Positions 1-7,081 of a stretch of 64,000 nucleotides of DNA are shown here, piece by piece. Origin of the DNA: Bifidobacterium ruminantium DSM 6489 (GTDB lineage Bacteria > Actinomycetota > Actinomycetes > Actinomycetales > Bifidobacteriaceae); assembly GCF_000770925.1 (NCBI RefSeq), contig NZ_JDTK01000009.1:1-64000 (forward strand), given 5' to 3'. Both the position numbers and the translations under genes were made by a program. Each line of letters begins with the position of its first letter. Position 1 is the stretch's first letter. The notes below the pieces were generated by a model, which saw only the letters and a list, made by a program, of their open reading frames with translations, was not told where the DNA came from and did no database searches.

Positions 1-7
1 CCCTGAG

Positions 8-235
8 TGTCCGTTTCTGCAGAATCGGACATCCATGGCATCTGCAGAACACCACGCGCGACCGATTCTGGAGAATCAGACACGTAAGGCACATTCCGCA
101 AGGCTTAGATGTCCGTTTCCCCAGAATCGGACACTCAGACCCAGATATTGACCCCGCGAACGTCCGATTCTGCAGAATCGGACACGTAGGGCACATTCCG
201 CGAATCCTGGATGTCCATTTCTCCAGAATCGGACG
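8..235. repeat. Palindrome array A: five units, 51-bp period
   Basis: Five copies of a 24-bp palindrome (left half TGTCCGATTCTG followed by its reverse complement) start at 8, 59, 110, 161 and 212, so the period is exactly 51 bp with 27-nt spacers. Copy 4 is near perfect; the others carry one to four changes, mostly in the central CTGCAG (variants CTGGAG, CCCCAG, CTCCAG). Spacers at 83-109 and 185-211 resemble each other. No cas gene is in the window and spacers are partly conserved, so this is not a normal CRISPR array. The array may continue left of the window. Confidence 0.9.
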
Positions 236-289
236 CCGGATATCGAGACTCAGGACCCAAGGAGCCTCGAGGGACCTGCGCGGTCAATC

Positions 290-919
290 TCACTTGGTGT
301 ACACGGAGATGCGCTCGCCGACGTGCTTGGCGGATTCGGCCTCGTCCACCACGGCGATGGCGAAGTCGGCGTAGCTGATGAAGCTCTGACCCTCGGCGTT
401 GGCGGTGAACTCTTCGCCGGCCAGCTCATAGGAGCCGGTGCGCGCGCCTTCGGCCTGGAAGTCGGCGGCCGGGCTGATGTAGGTCCACTTCACGTCGGTG
501 CGCTCACGCAGTTCCTCCAGCGACTTGCCCATGCCGTTGGCCAGCGGAATGAACGCCTCCGGGAAGGTCGGCAGGTCCTTGACCTGGGTCTTGTGCTCGA
601 CGTCGACGTACAGGCTACCTGCGCCGCCGACCACGATCAGGCGGGTGTCGGTGCCGGACAGCGCGTCGCACAGGGTCTTGAGGGAGGTGGAGTGCTGCGG
701 CTGGTCTTCCGGAGCCCACACGCCGAACGCGTCCACGACCACGTCGAAACCGGCTAGGTCGGCTGCAGTCAGGTCGAACAGGTCCTTGATGATGGCGTGC
801 TGCGCTTCGGACTTGTTTTCGCCGCGCACCACGGCGGTCACGTCATGGCCGCGCTTGACGGCCTCCTTGACGACGAGCTGGCCTTCCTTGCCGTTAGCTG
901 CCACCACTGCGATCTTCAT
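290..919 (-). CDS. NAD(P)-binding Rossmann-fold protein (atypical SDR, NmrA/YwnB-like)
   Basis: The 209-residue product opens with a nucleotide-binding strand and a glycine motif (AANGKEG at residues 8-14), followed by a second strand and basic VVRGENK, typical of the small NAD(P)H-binding family that includes YwnB and NmrA-like proteins. A GGAGSLY segment near residue 98 follows the fourth strand. The usual SDR catalytic Tyr-x-x-x-Lys is not evident, as expected for atypical members. A good ribosome site (GAAAGGAAC) precedes the start. It is divergent from an HxlR regulator, an arrangement common for redox or quinone-stress genes. The substrate is unknown. Confidence 0.85.
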   Translation of the reverse strand: MKIAVVAANGKEGQLVVKEAVKRGHDVTAVVRGENKSEAQHAIIKDLFDLTAADLAGFDVVVDAFGVWAPEDQPQHSTSLKTLCDALSGTDTRLIVVGGAGSLYVDVEHKTQVKDLPTFPEAFIPLANGMGKSLEELRERTDVKWTYISPAADFQAEGARTGSYELAGEEFTANAEGQSFISYADFAIAVVDEAESAKHVGERISVYTK

Positions 920-1039
920 GTTTGTTCCTTTCGTAGGTTTCTCAAGGTTTTAGCGGGCGGATTTCCGTTGCTTCCCGCTGTCGCTATGAACATTATTTCC
1001 ATACCGACCAAAACGGAAGAAGGCATAATAAAGTGCTAT

Positions 1040-1057
1040 AGTTACCAAAAGGGAACT
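1040..1057. promoter_or_regulatory. Candidate operator between the SDR gene and hxlR-type regulator
   Basis: An inverted repeat AGTTACC-AAAA-GGGAACT (one mismatch) sits in the divergent intergenic region, 43 bp ahead of the regulator start. HxlR proteins bind short dyads as dimers, so this is a reasonable but untested operator. Confidence 0.4.
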
Positions 1058-1099
1058 TTTATTGATTTTATTGCGATTAGTAAAGGAGCGATTTTTCTG

Positions 1100-1423
1100 A
1101 TGGAACGTGAGTTACCGGCGTGTCCTGTGGAGACGACGCTGTTGATGATCTCCGATAAGTGGAAAGTGCTGATCCTGCGTGACCTGCTGAACGGGACCAT
1201 GCGGTTCAGTGAGCTGCGCCGTTCGATCGGCAATGTGTCGCAGAAGGTGCTGACGGCGAATCTGCGTCAGATGGAGCGCGATGGATTGGTGCATCGCGAG
1301 GCGTATCCGGAAGTGCCGCCGCGCGTGGAGTATTCGCTGACGGAAACCGGGCGGACGCTGCAACCGATTATCGAGGCGATGAAGGACTGGGGCACGCAGT
1401 ACAAGGCTGAACATGCCGCCTAA
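1100..1423 (+). CDS. HxlR-family winged-helix transcriptional regulator
   Basis: This 107-residue protein fits the HxlR/MarR-like family: a Cys near the N-terminus (CPVETTLLMISDKWKVLIL), the DKW signature, then FSELRRSIGNVSQKVLTANLRQMERDGLV as recognition helix, and a wing ending in YSLTETGRTL. The length is typical. I place the start at the ATG with AAAGGAG upstream rather than at more distal ATGs that lack one. It is transcribed away from the SDR-like gene and probably controls it, perhaps through oxidation of the conserved Cys at residue 8. Confidence 0.9.
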   Translation: MERELPACPVETTLLMISDKWKVLILRDLLNGTMRFSELRRSIGNVSQKVLTANLRQMERDGLVHREAYPEVPPRVEYSLTETGRTLQPIIEAMKDWGTQYKAEHAA

Positions 1424-1506
1424 TCCGGCCTCTTCACTCCCATTTGCCAATCGCGACACGCCGATTTGTTACTTAGGATGAAGCGGTGTAAATTAATCGA
1501 TTGTCT

Positions 1507-1589
1507 GCGAGCGTGGCGGAATGGTAGACGCGCTGTCTTCAGGTGGCAGTGAGTGTATGCTCGTGGGGGTTCAACTCCCCCCGCTCGCA
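1507..1589 (+). tRNA. tRNA-Leu (anticodon CAG)
   Basis: The acceptor stem GCGAGCG pairs with CGCTCGC, the anticodon stem-loop is CTGTC-TTCAGGT-GGCAG with anticodon CAG, there is a long class II variable arm, and a GGTTCAAC T-loop. CCA follows at 1590-1592. Its 3' end is the insertion site of the element that follows. Confidence 0.93.
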
Positions 1590-1590
1590 C
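1569..1590. other. attL core (tRNA-Leu 3' end)
   Basis: This segment runs from the T-loop to the CCA start of the tRNA and matches 8689-8709 over 21 of 22 positions. The functional tRNA is on this side. Confidence 0.75.
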
Positions 1591-1599
1591 CAGCAAGAA

Positions 1600-1640
1600 A
1601 GAGCCTGAATCGTTGGAATTCCAACGATTCAGGCTCTTTT
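1600..1640 (+). terminator. Rho-independent terminator after tRNA-Leu
   Basis: A perfect 18-bp stem (AAGAGCCTGAATCGTTGG with its complement) and AATT loop ends in TTTT. It is brought by the element; the presumed native terminator lies after attR. Confidence 0.85.
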
Positions 1641-1951
1641 GCTATGTCACAAAAGGTCAACTGGTTACAAAAATGGTGACAAAAGTTTCACAACTCATTG
1701 GCGTTGTTGAAAACGTATACGACGAAATCGCTACCAAAGAGGCAAAAATAAAGGCAATCAAATCGTCGTGGCCCAACTAAAAACAAAGCACACGAAAAAC
1801 GAATGGTGGCAAATCACCAATCTCTGAGAATGGCGGAACAGTCCATTTATGGCAGTATTTGCATTCTTCGCTCCATTTTTCACACCCGAAAACCGTTGGA
1901 ACGAGCCATTTCTTGCAGTTTTTACACCGTTCAGTGGATTGGGGGAGAACC
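1641..1951. other. Non-coding left end of the element
   Basis: AT-richer than its surroundings, with repeats of GGT(T/G)ACAAAA. I see no convincing gene; the open frame through the tRNA has no ribosome site. Confidence 0.5.
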
Positions 1952-2857
1952 ATGGCCAGACACGTTGACGCGATACCGATGGACGGTGTCAGGCCGAAGC
2001 CCATACGCATGCTGAACGAACGGCTTCCCTTCGCCTGCGGCATGACCTTGTTCTCGGGCGACGGGGAAACGGGCAAGAGCGCAATGGCCATTAAATTGGC
2101 GGCTCAGGCCACCAGGGGAACCTGCGGAGGCTTTCTGAAGGATCCTATAGACGTTGGCTTCATCCTCACCGAGGACGACTGAGATAAGGTCAGCGGCCGC
2201 CTCATGGCGTCCGGAGCGGACATGGGGCGAGTCCATTGCTTCGTATCGTTCAATGACGCCAATCCCGATATACGCGACAAAACGGTCGATCTGACCAAGG
2301 ACATGGCTTTGGCGCGTGCGGCATGCGCCCAGTACGGCATCAAGCTTCTGGTGATTGACGCGCTTGCCGAATGCATGGGAGACATCGACCAGAACCAGCA
2401 CGGGCCGGTCTCTCGCGTTCTCACGCGTCTCAGCCAGTGGAGCGAGGAGGATGGCGTGGAAATCATCGGACTGCACCACGACGGCAAGGGGGACAAGGAA
2501 CGGACATTGCCGGTCCCTACTCGTCTTGCTTCCGAGCTTCGTCACCGTCCTGTCGGCTGGCTGTTTCCCGGCGGGGCGGAAGGATATTGCGGCGTGGACT
2601 TCGTCGCCAAACGCATCAGGACGGCGACCGGATGGCCCTCGCACAGCCTGCGGCGACGATTCGCCACCGTCAGCTACTACCGAAGCGGCTGCAACATCGT
2701 CCTGGTCAGTCGGATGCGCGGCCGCTCCAACATTGCTACCACCATGCGCTACATCGGTCTGGTCCAGAACGAAATGAGAACCACGATTGAAGCCACGGCC
2801 CGCACCGACATGCACACAGACCGCATCACCAACGCCTTCATCGGGAAAGTCAGCTAA
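1952..2857 (+). pseudogene. RepA-like ATPase fused to the C-terminal half of a tyrosine integrase, with in-frame stop
   Basis: The start has a good ribosome site (GGGGGAG). The first part has a Walker A motif GDGETGKS (about residue 33-40) and reads like a plasmid RepA/DnaB-type hexameric ATPase. An in-frame TGA at 2180-2182 interrupts it where a Trp would fit (EDD-stop-DKVSGRL), and the frame resumes unchanged. After IIGLHHDGKGDKERTLPVP the sequence becomes an integrase catalytic domain: Lys in GKGDKER, HSLRRRFAT and a Tyr in TTMRYIGL. The first catalytic Arg region is absent, so a deletion joined two genes at the shared GKG stretch. It is almost certainly non-functional as an integrase. Confidence 0.8.
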
Positions 2858-2905
2858 CACTCCATGTCTATCGGCTTAGACTCGAAAGCAACCCAACACA
2901 CCTCA

Positions 2906-2936
2906 TTATATGGTCCCAGAATCTGGTACCATATAA
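2906..2936. promoter_or_regulatory. Inverted repeat, probable operator of the toxin-antitoxin-like pair
   Basis: TTATATGGT (2906-2914) and ACCATATAA (2928-2936) form a perfect 9-bp dyad directly upstream of the next start codon. Autoregulating antitoxins usually bind such sites. Confidence 0.6.
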
Positions 2937-2938
2937 GT

Positions 2939-3193
2939 ATGTTTGAATGTGAGGAATCGGCCTACAAGCACTGGTTTACACAGGCGCAGATCGACTATGT
3001 GATCAGGCATGCGGTGGCGATGTTCGAGGTCGAGTCACGACGGCCCGGCGACCGTACCATGGCGTTCCTCGGATACGTGGACGAGTCACGGGAACGCCGT
3101 GTGGAAGTGCTGGTTTCGCAGCGCACACGCAAGGCGTTCCACGCGATGGACTGTCGTCCCGACTGGCAGCGGTTCTTCGACCAGGCGAAATGA
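2939..3193 (+). CDS. Small putative toxin (BrnT/DUF4258-like), first gene of a pair
   Basis: The 84-residue product has the short alpha-beta layout of small RNase-type toxins: helices at residues 1-30, then strands around MAFLGYVDE and RRVEVLVSQ, ending in FHAMDCRPDWQRF. The HAM...RP ending recalls actinobacterial BrnT-like toxins, but the match is not exact and I do not assign a family firmly. The upstream in-frame ATG at 2864 would place the operator inside the gene, so I use 2939, although no strong ribosome site precedes it. The next gene, with a DNA-binding-like C-terminus, starts 11 bp downstream, which fits a toxin-antitoxin operon. Confidence 0.6.
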   Translation: MFECEESAYKHWFTQAQIDYVIRHAVAMFEVESRRPGDRTMAFLGYVDESRERRVEVLVSQRTRKAFHAMDCRPDWQRFFDQAK

Positions 3194-3204
3194 AAGGAGA
3201 AGCC

Positions 3205-3528
3205 ATGACTCACAACAACGAATGGTCCGAACTGTCGGACTCGTATGCCGAACACACCCCGCGGATCGTCGGCGAGGTCATCCGCCCGTCCCGGCCACTC
3301 ACGGCAGCCGACCTGGATGACATCTTTGCAGGCAGGCCGCTCGCGGAGCAGCCGCGGCAGCAGGCGTCGGTGATGTGCAAGACCTATCTAACGCCGGACA
3401 TGGCATCCCGAGCCGCCATGCAGGCCGAAAAGGAGCACCTGTCCAAGGCAGCTCTACTGCGCAAGGCCCTGGCAGCCTACCTCAACAATCCCACTCAGGC
3501 GAACACGCGCATTCCACAGACCGCGTAA
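3205..3528 (+). CDS. Putative antitoxin with ribbon-helix-helix-like C-terminus
   Basis: The 107-residue product starts after AAAGGAGAAGCC. Its N-terminal 55 residues are probably the toxin-neutralising part; residues 60-95 (KTYLTPDMASRAAMQAEKEHLSKAALLRKALAAYL) look like a ribbon-helix-helix DNA-binding fold. Order toxin first, antitoxin second is like BrnT/BrnA. It likely represses its own operon at the dyad at 2906-2936. Confidence 0.6.
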   Translation: MTHNNEWSELSDSYAEHTPRIVGEVIRPSRPLTAADLDDIFAGRPLAEQPRQQASVMCKTYLTPDMASRAAMQAEKEHLSKAALLRKALAAYLNNPTQANTRIPQTA

Positions 3529-3546
3529 TCGCACCACATGAAGAAC

Positions 3547-3590
3547 GAGCGGGGCGGCATCATACCAAATGATGCCGCCCCGCTCATTTC
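3547..3590. terminator. Bidirectional terminator
   Basis: A 16-bp perfect stem (GAGCGGGGCGGCATCA, 3547-3562, with 3570-3585) and TACCAAA loop lies between convergent genes; T-rich on the plus side. Confidence 0.85.
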
Positions 3591-3602
3591 ATCGTTCATC
3601 CG

Positions 3603-4865
3603 CTACCGCGCCGCACGGTTTCGCTTCCCGGTGAATGCGTAGAGGCCGACCAGCATGAGACAGGCGACCAGGAAGAACAGCGGAATCACCCTCGTCACCG
3701 GCAGGAAACGCAGCACCACGCCGATGACGCCCAAGGTCAGCATGGAACAGATGCGGGACACCGCCGAGCTCACCGACGTGAGCGTGCTCAGGGATTCCTC
3801 GCTGGCCATCGACCGGAAGTGGGCATCCGAATAGAACACGACGATCCAGAACCCGAAGACGAACAACAGGTAGGCAGCGAGCGATGCCTCAGCCCCCGTG
3901 AACATCACCATCAGGGATGCCGCCGCGACTACACCGAAGACGACCTTCAACGTTCGGCTGGAACGCAACCGCCCCACCGCAGACGCTCCCAGGAACGTCA
4001 CCAGCACCGAGATCAGCTGGAACGCGACGTACACGATGCCGAAATACCGCGACGAGACGCCCTCTGCCAGGAAATACGCCTGCCAGAACTGGAAATGCAC
4101 CTGGAAGAAGATCTGCGTCACGGCGATGACCAGGATGATCCTGCGAATGGAAGCATCCTTCAGACAGGCAATCGCCTCACTGATGGTAGCGCGGAACATG
4201 CCCGCCATGTTCGTCCTAGCTGCCAGAGTTTCCGTTTTCTCCTGTTCGAAGTCCTCGGCGTGGAGCCGGAACGCCGCCTGGACGAACAGCACGACGAACA
4301 GAGCCGCGACCGCCACCCACAGGTACAGCGCGTCGCCGACGAACGGATACACCGCGGAGCCGACCAGGCCGCCGACTATCAGTCCAATGGTCTCGCACCG
4401 GGCGTCAAGACGTACCAGGTAGTGAAGTGTCTTCCCCGGCTCCATCCCGGAGCCACGGCAGAACTTGCGCACCGCCAGAATCGCCTCGTTGCCGATCGTG
4501 CCCGACTCGAAGGCGTTGGACACCCCGTAGATGAACCATGCCAGGCACAGCAACGCCGGCGAGGACACGCAGAACACCAAGACGCCGAACACCGCCAGCA
4601 ACAGCTTGGAGATGACGTAGATACGCTTGCGTCCTAGTGAATCGGCTGCAATCCCCGAGGGAATCTCAAACAGGAACACGGCCAGCGAATAGAACACCTG
4701 CACCAGGGCGATCTGCGACAGGTTCAGTCCCTTGGCCAGGAGAATCGGGGTCAGCACCGCATGCGGGAACGACACCGCAAGCGCCGCCAGAAAGGAGGCG
4801 CCATAGTAGATACGAGTGCCGGTTACGATTGGCTTCGGAAAGCTGACGGGCCATTTAGCATCCAC
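3603..4865 (-). CDS. MFS transporter, candidate exporter of the mcc-like product
   Basis: The 420-residue product has about twelve hydrophobic segments and the major-facilitator signature after TM2-3 (FEIPSGIAADSLGRKR). I choose a GTG start at 4865 with CGGAG upstream, which overlaps the last 11 bp of the adenylating-enzyme gene and implies translational coupling. In microcin C clusters mccC encodes an MFS exporter that lies directly beside mccB and gives producer self-protection, so that role is inferred from position. Specificity cannot be read from sequence; a general drug exporter is the alternative. Confidence 0.8.
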   Translation of the reverse strand: MDAKWPVSFPKPIVTGTRIYYGASFLAALAVSFPHAVLTPILLAKGLNLSQIALVQVFYSLAVFLFEIPSGIAADSLGRKRIYVISKLLLAVFGVLVFCVSSPALLCLAWFIYGVSNAFESGTIGNEAILAVRKFCRGSGMEPGKTLHYLVRLDARCETIGLIVGGLVGSAVYPFVGDALYLWVAVAALFVVLFVQAAFRLHAEDFEQEKTETLAARTNMAGMFRATISEAIACLKDASIRRIILVIAVTQIFFQVHFQFWQAYFLAEGVSSRYFGIVYVAFQLISVLVTFLGASAVGRLRSSRTLKVVFGVVAAASLMVMFTGAEASLAAYLLFVFGFWIVVFYSDAHFRSMASEESLSTLTSVSSAVSRICSMLTLGVIGVVLRFLPVTRVIPLFFLVACLMLVGLYAFTGKRNRAAR

Positions 4866-5898
4866 AATATTTGCACTCCGGGTCACGACGTATCGGCAGC
4901 TCCATCCTCTTCCAGCTGCCATTCGCCATTCCAAGCCGCTTGTCAAAGGACTGGACCAGGTCATAGTTCGCCGAGACGAACGCGGCCACATCAAGCATGG
5001 CCATTGACGAAGCCACGGCATTGTTTGGGAAAGCGGACGGCGCCGAATAGTTGGCGTTGATGTCCTTAAGATACCGTTCCACCTTGCTGGAGGCGGAAGA
5101 AGGCACCAGAGAAAGCGTATTGCCGCATAGCGGGCAGGCATGTCCTGGCGCCCAGAGCGGCCCGATGACCGATATGTCGTTCAGATAGCCGACGTTCAGG
5201 AATGGTGTCTGATGCTTGACAAGCACCGGGGTTATCTCTGCCAGCAGTCCTTCCGAATCTGCTGACACTATCGCGAACTTCTTCCCATCCGTTGACGACA
5301 GCGCCTTGTCCAGGGATTCCGTGTTCCCTCCCTCAAGGGAATACTCGATATGAACTTCCGGATTCCTTAGTTGAAGCCTTTCCTTCAGAAGGGAGGCCTT
5401 GTGCTTTCCTAGATCGTCCTCGGTGAACAGGAACTGCCTGTTCAGGTTCGATTCCTCGACGATATCGAAATCGGTGATGTAGAGTCCCTTTGTCGGATGC
5501 ATGGCCAGCGCATACCCCGTGAAGTTTCCGATGCCGCCGGCTCCCACAAGGTAGAAGGTGTAATCGGTAAATGCCTGCAACACTTCCTGACCGTTCCCGA
5601 AGATCTGGTCATAGTAGAGAGCCGTCTTCCGATAGACGCCCGCGAAACGATCAGCTCCCTCAGGGCGACGGATGAGGGCCTTCAGCTCGATCAGCTTCTC
5701 AACGTCGGCCATGACAATCTGCCCCGACTGAGCGGCATCGTCGACCTCCTTGTCAGAGCGAGGGGCGAGGAACCAGTGTAACGTGGCGAGTATCCGGTCA
5801 GCGTCCTTTTCCGCTATGACCGTCTGTTTCGTTCCCAATCCCAGAACAAGTCCGTCCTGAGCGAACTGTCCCATCAATGTCTGGGAGGTCAAGAGCAT
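4855..5898 (-). CDS. mccB: MccB/ThiF-type (E1-like) peptide-adenylating enzyme
   Basis: The 347-residue protein contains the E1-like ATP-binding core: VGAGGIGN (about residues 109-116), YITDFDIVEESNLNRQFLF with the Asp and Arg that bind ATP, and two CxxC zinc pairs (CPLCG near residue 255, CKYC at the C-terminus). About 100 residues precede the core, the size of the precursor-binding domain of MccB, and length equals that family. MccB converts a C-terminal Asn of a short peptide into an N-P linked nucleotide. The start has a strong AAGGGGGA site. An MFS gene overlaps its end and a strong ribosome site with an MRLSAKN start lies 97 bp upstream. ThiF/MoeB alternatives lack this context: no ThiS, MoaD or sulfur genes are nearby. 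Confidence 0.82.
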   Translation of the reverse strand: MLLTSQTLMGQFAQDGLVLGLGTKQTVIAEKDADRILATLHWFLAPRSDKEVDDAAQSGQIVMADVEKLIELKALIRRPEGADRFAGVYRKTALYYDQIFGNGQEVLQAFTDYTFYLVGAGGIGNFTGYALAMHPTKGLYITDFDIVEESNLNRQFLFTEDDLGKHKASLLKERLQLRNPEVHIEYSLEGGNTESLDKALSSTDGKKFAIVSADSEGLLAEITPVLVKHQTPFLNVGYLNDISVIGPLWAPGHACPLCGNTLSLVPSSASSKVERYLKDINANYSAPSAFPNNAVASSMAMLDVAAFVSANYDLVQSFDKRLGMANGSWKRMELPIRRDPECKYCGC

Positions 5899-5995
5899 TT
5901 GTTTCCCCCTTCTTATGGGAGGCGGGGACGGTAGTCGCCGTCCTCGCCAGTTGTATGGATCTTTGATTACCTCGGTTCTTTGCAGACAGACGCAT
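5798..5995 (-). CDS. Candidate microcin-C-like precursor start (MRLSAKN...), stop codon apparently lost
   Basis: An ATG at 5995 has the strongest ribosome site in the element (GGAGGGGG, 6-nt spacing). Its first seven codons read MRLSAKN, a heptapeptide ending in Asn like known MccA peptides (E. coli MRTGNAN; H. pylori MKLSYRN). Codon 8 is CGA, one transition from TGA, so the frame runs on for 65 codons into mccB in another frame; the extension looks non-coding. Either the stop was lost (decay or sequencing error) or the true precursor is different. Position 97 bp ahead of mccB fits mccA. Confidence 0.5.
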   Translation of the reverse strand: MRLSAKNRGNQRSIQLARTATTVPASHKKGETNALDLPDIDGTVRSGRTCSGIGNETDGHSGKGR

Positions 5996-6158
5996 TTCAG
6001 ACCCCCTCCGATAGCCGGATATTCAGTTAGCAGCAAGCGAGATGGTTGGCACCCCTTTGCCGACGCCGTACTAGCTCATCGCACAGACAAACCATCCGTT
6101 CTGACGGCGTTTCTCGAAGATCTCCATCACTCCCCCACCCCTAATGTGAGGGTGAAGG

Positions 6159-6398
6159 CTAGACGCCGTGGGATAGACGGCTCAGGAACCGCTGTGTGAG
6201 ACCATATAGAAGAATGCCGCCGACGAGCACTGCGCAGGCTCCGGAAAACACTAGGGTCCAGTCCTTTGTCCCCATGGTCACACCGAACCAGAGTAGGAGT
6301 CCGAGAATCAATGCGAGACCGGCGGGAACCGTATCGCCCCCGTGATTGTTTCGCGGGGCGTTCTTGTTTCTCCTCGCTCCGAATGTCCAAACCGGCAT
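6159..6398 (-). CDS. Small two-TM membrane protein, unknown
   Basis: The C-terminal 55 residues form two hydrophobic segments (VPAGLALILGLLLWFGVTMG and TLVFSGACAVLVGGILLYGL) with a short basic tail. The start is uncertain: the ATG at 6398 lacks a ribosome site and longer starts overlap the oriT-like region. It is co-directional with and upstream of the mcc-like genes, so it could be a leader, immunity or unrelated element gene. Confidence 0.45.
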   Translation of the reverse strand: MPVWTFGARRNKNAPRNNHGGDTVPAGLALILGLLLWFGVTMGTKDWTLVFSGACAVLVGGILLYGLTQRFLSRLSHGV

Positions 6399-6470
6399 GC
6401 GCGCGATCGACGGACGATTGACGCAAAGCATTGGACATCTCTTCAAGGCATTGAGGGAAAGGAGCGAATC

Positions 6471-6704
6471 GTGAACGCGATCAAGTCCCACGGAATTCCG
6501 CAAAAGCCTTGCGCGAGATTGCTCCCGATCCATGAAATGGATATGGGAGTAGCAAGCGACGTGATTGGATATCCAATCACTCGAAACGCGTTGCGTTTCG
6601 GCTTGCTCGGGAGACCCAGACCCCATGGTCGAGCAAGCTCTCCAGACCGCTTCGCGGCAATAAAGACGACCCGCCTCCACGTTTTTCTTGGAGGCATGCA
6701 ATGA
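6471..6704 (+). CDS. Small ORF upstream of mobC spanning an oriT-like region
   Basis: A GTG start with GGAG at 6-nt spacing opens a 77-residue frame whose TGA overlaps the mobC ATG (ATGA), which suggests translational coupling. The protein is basic and resembles nothing I know. Because three inverted repeats lie inside, the frame may be incidental to DNA function, or serve only to feed ribosomes to mobC. Confidence 0.4.
   Translation: MNAIKSHGIPQKPCARLLPIHEMDMGVASDVIGYPITRNALRFGLLGRPRPHGRASSPDRFAAIKTTRLHVFLGGMQ
6561..6695. other. oriT-like cluster of inverted repeats
   Basis: Four dyads lie in 135 bp ahead of mobC: a 20-bp perfect palindrome at 6561-6580 (GTGATTGGAT plus complement), CGAAACGC-GTT-GCGTTTCG at 6582-6600, CTTGCTCG/CGAGCAAG at 6603-6638, and GCCTCCA/TGGAGGC at 6673-6695. 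Transfer origins of MOB_P elements usually lie just upstream of mobC and consist of such dyads next to the nic site. The nic site itself cannot be named by eye. Confidence 0.5.
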
Positions 6705-7081
6705 GCAAGGCCGAGGGCAGAACGCACTGCGTCGAGAAGATCATCAGGTTCACGCCGGACGAGTGGGAACGGGTGCGCAAACTGCACGAGGAACTGACCA
6801 GGTACGCGCTGGAGCACCGTTCGTTCGCCTCGTACGCGCGCCGGATGCTGTCCGAACGGCGCATCCACGTCACCGAGATCAGACCGTTGACCGACCCCGA
6901 GCCGATCGCCCGCGAGATCGACCGCATCGGCGTGAACGTTAACCAGATCGCCCACTGGGCCAACGCGAACGAGCGCATAACGCCCGAGCAGGTGGCCGAG
7001 ATCCGCGCGTCGTTCGACCGCATCGAGCGACTGCTCGGCGACCTGTTCGCCGACAGGCGCGACGCGGGGAAGGACGCGTGA
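6701..7081 (+). CDS. mobC: MobC-type relaxosome accessory protein
   Basis: The 126-residue protein has an N-terminal ribbon-helix-helix-like segment (EKIIRFTPDEWERVRKLHEEL) and the MobC signature REIDRIGVNVNQIAHWANA at residues 70-88, where N-x-N-Q-I is diagnostic. MobC binds oriT and helps the relaxase open it. Its end overlaps the relaxase start (GTGA). Confidence 0.88.
   Translation: MSKAEGRTHCVEKIIRFTPDEWERVRKLHEELTRYALEHRSFASYARRMLSERRIHVTEIRPLTDPEPIAREIDRIGVNVNQIAHWANANERITPEQVAEIRASFDRIERLLGDLFADRRDAGKDA

Noticed and set aside
8-235. CRISPR array
   Set aside because: Regular spacing is suggestive, but repeats are full palindromes, spacers are partly similar, and there are no cas genes; arrays recur at four separate intergenic places with only 3-5 units.
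1553-1780. ORF beginning inside tRNA-Leu
   Set aside because: It starts in the tRNA and crosses the terminator hairpin; no ribosome site and no recognisable protein.
4666-4854. Short ORF whose ATG overlaps the mccB stop (TAAATG)
   Set aside because: The overlap looks like coupling, but the frame is the shadow of the MFS gene and has no protein-like features.
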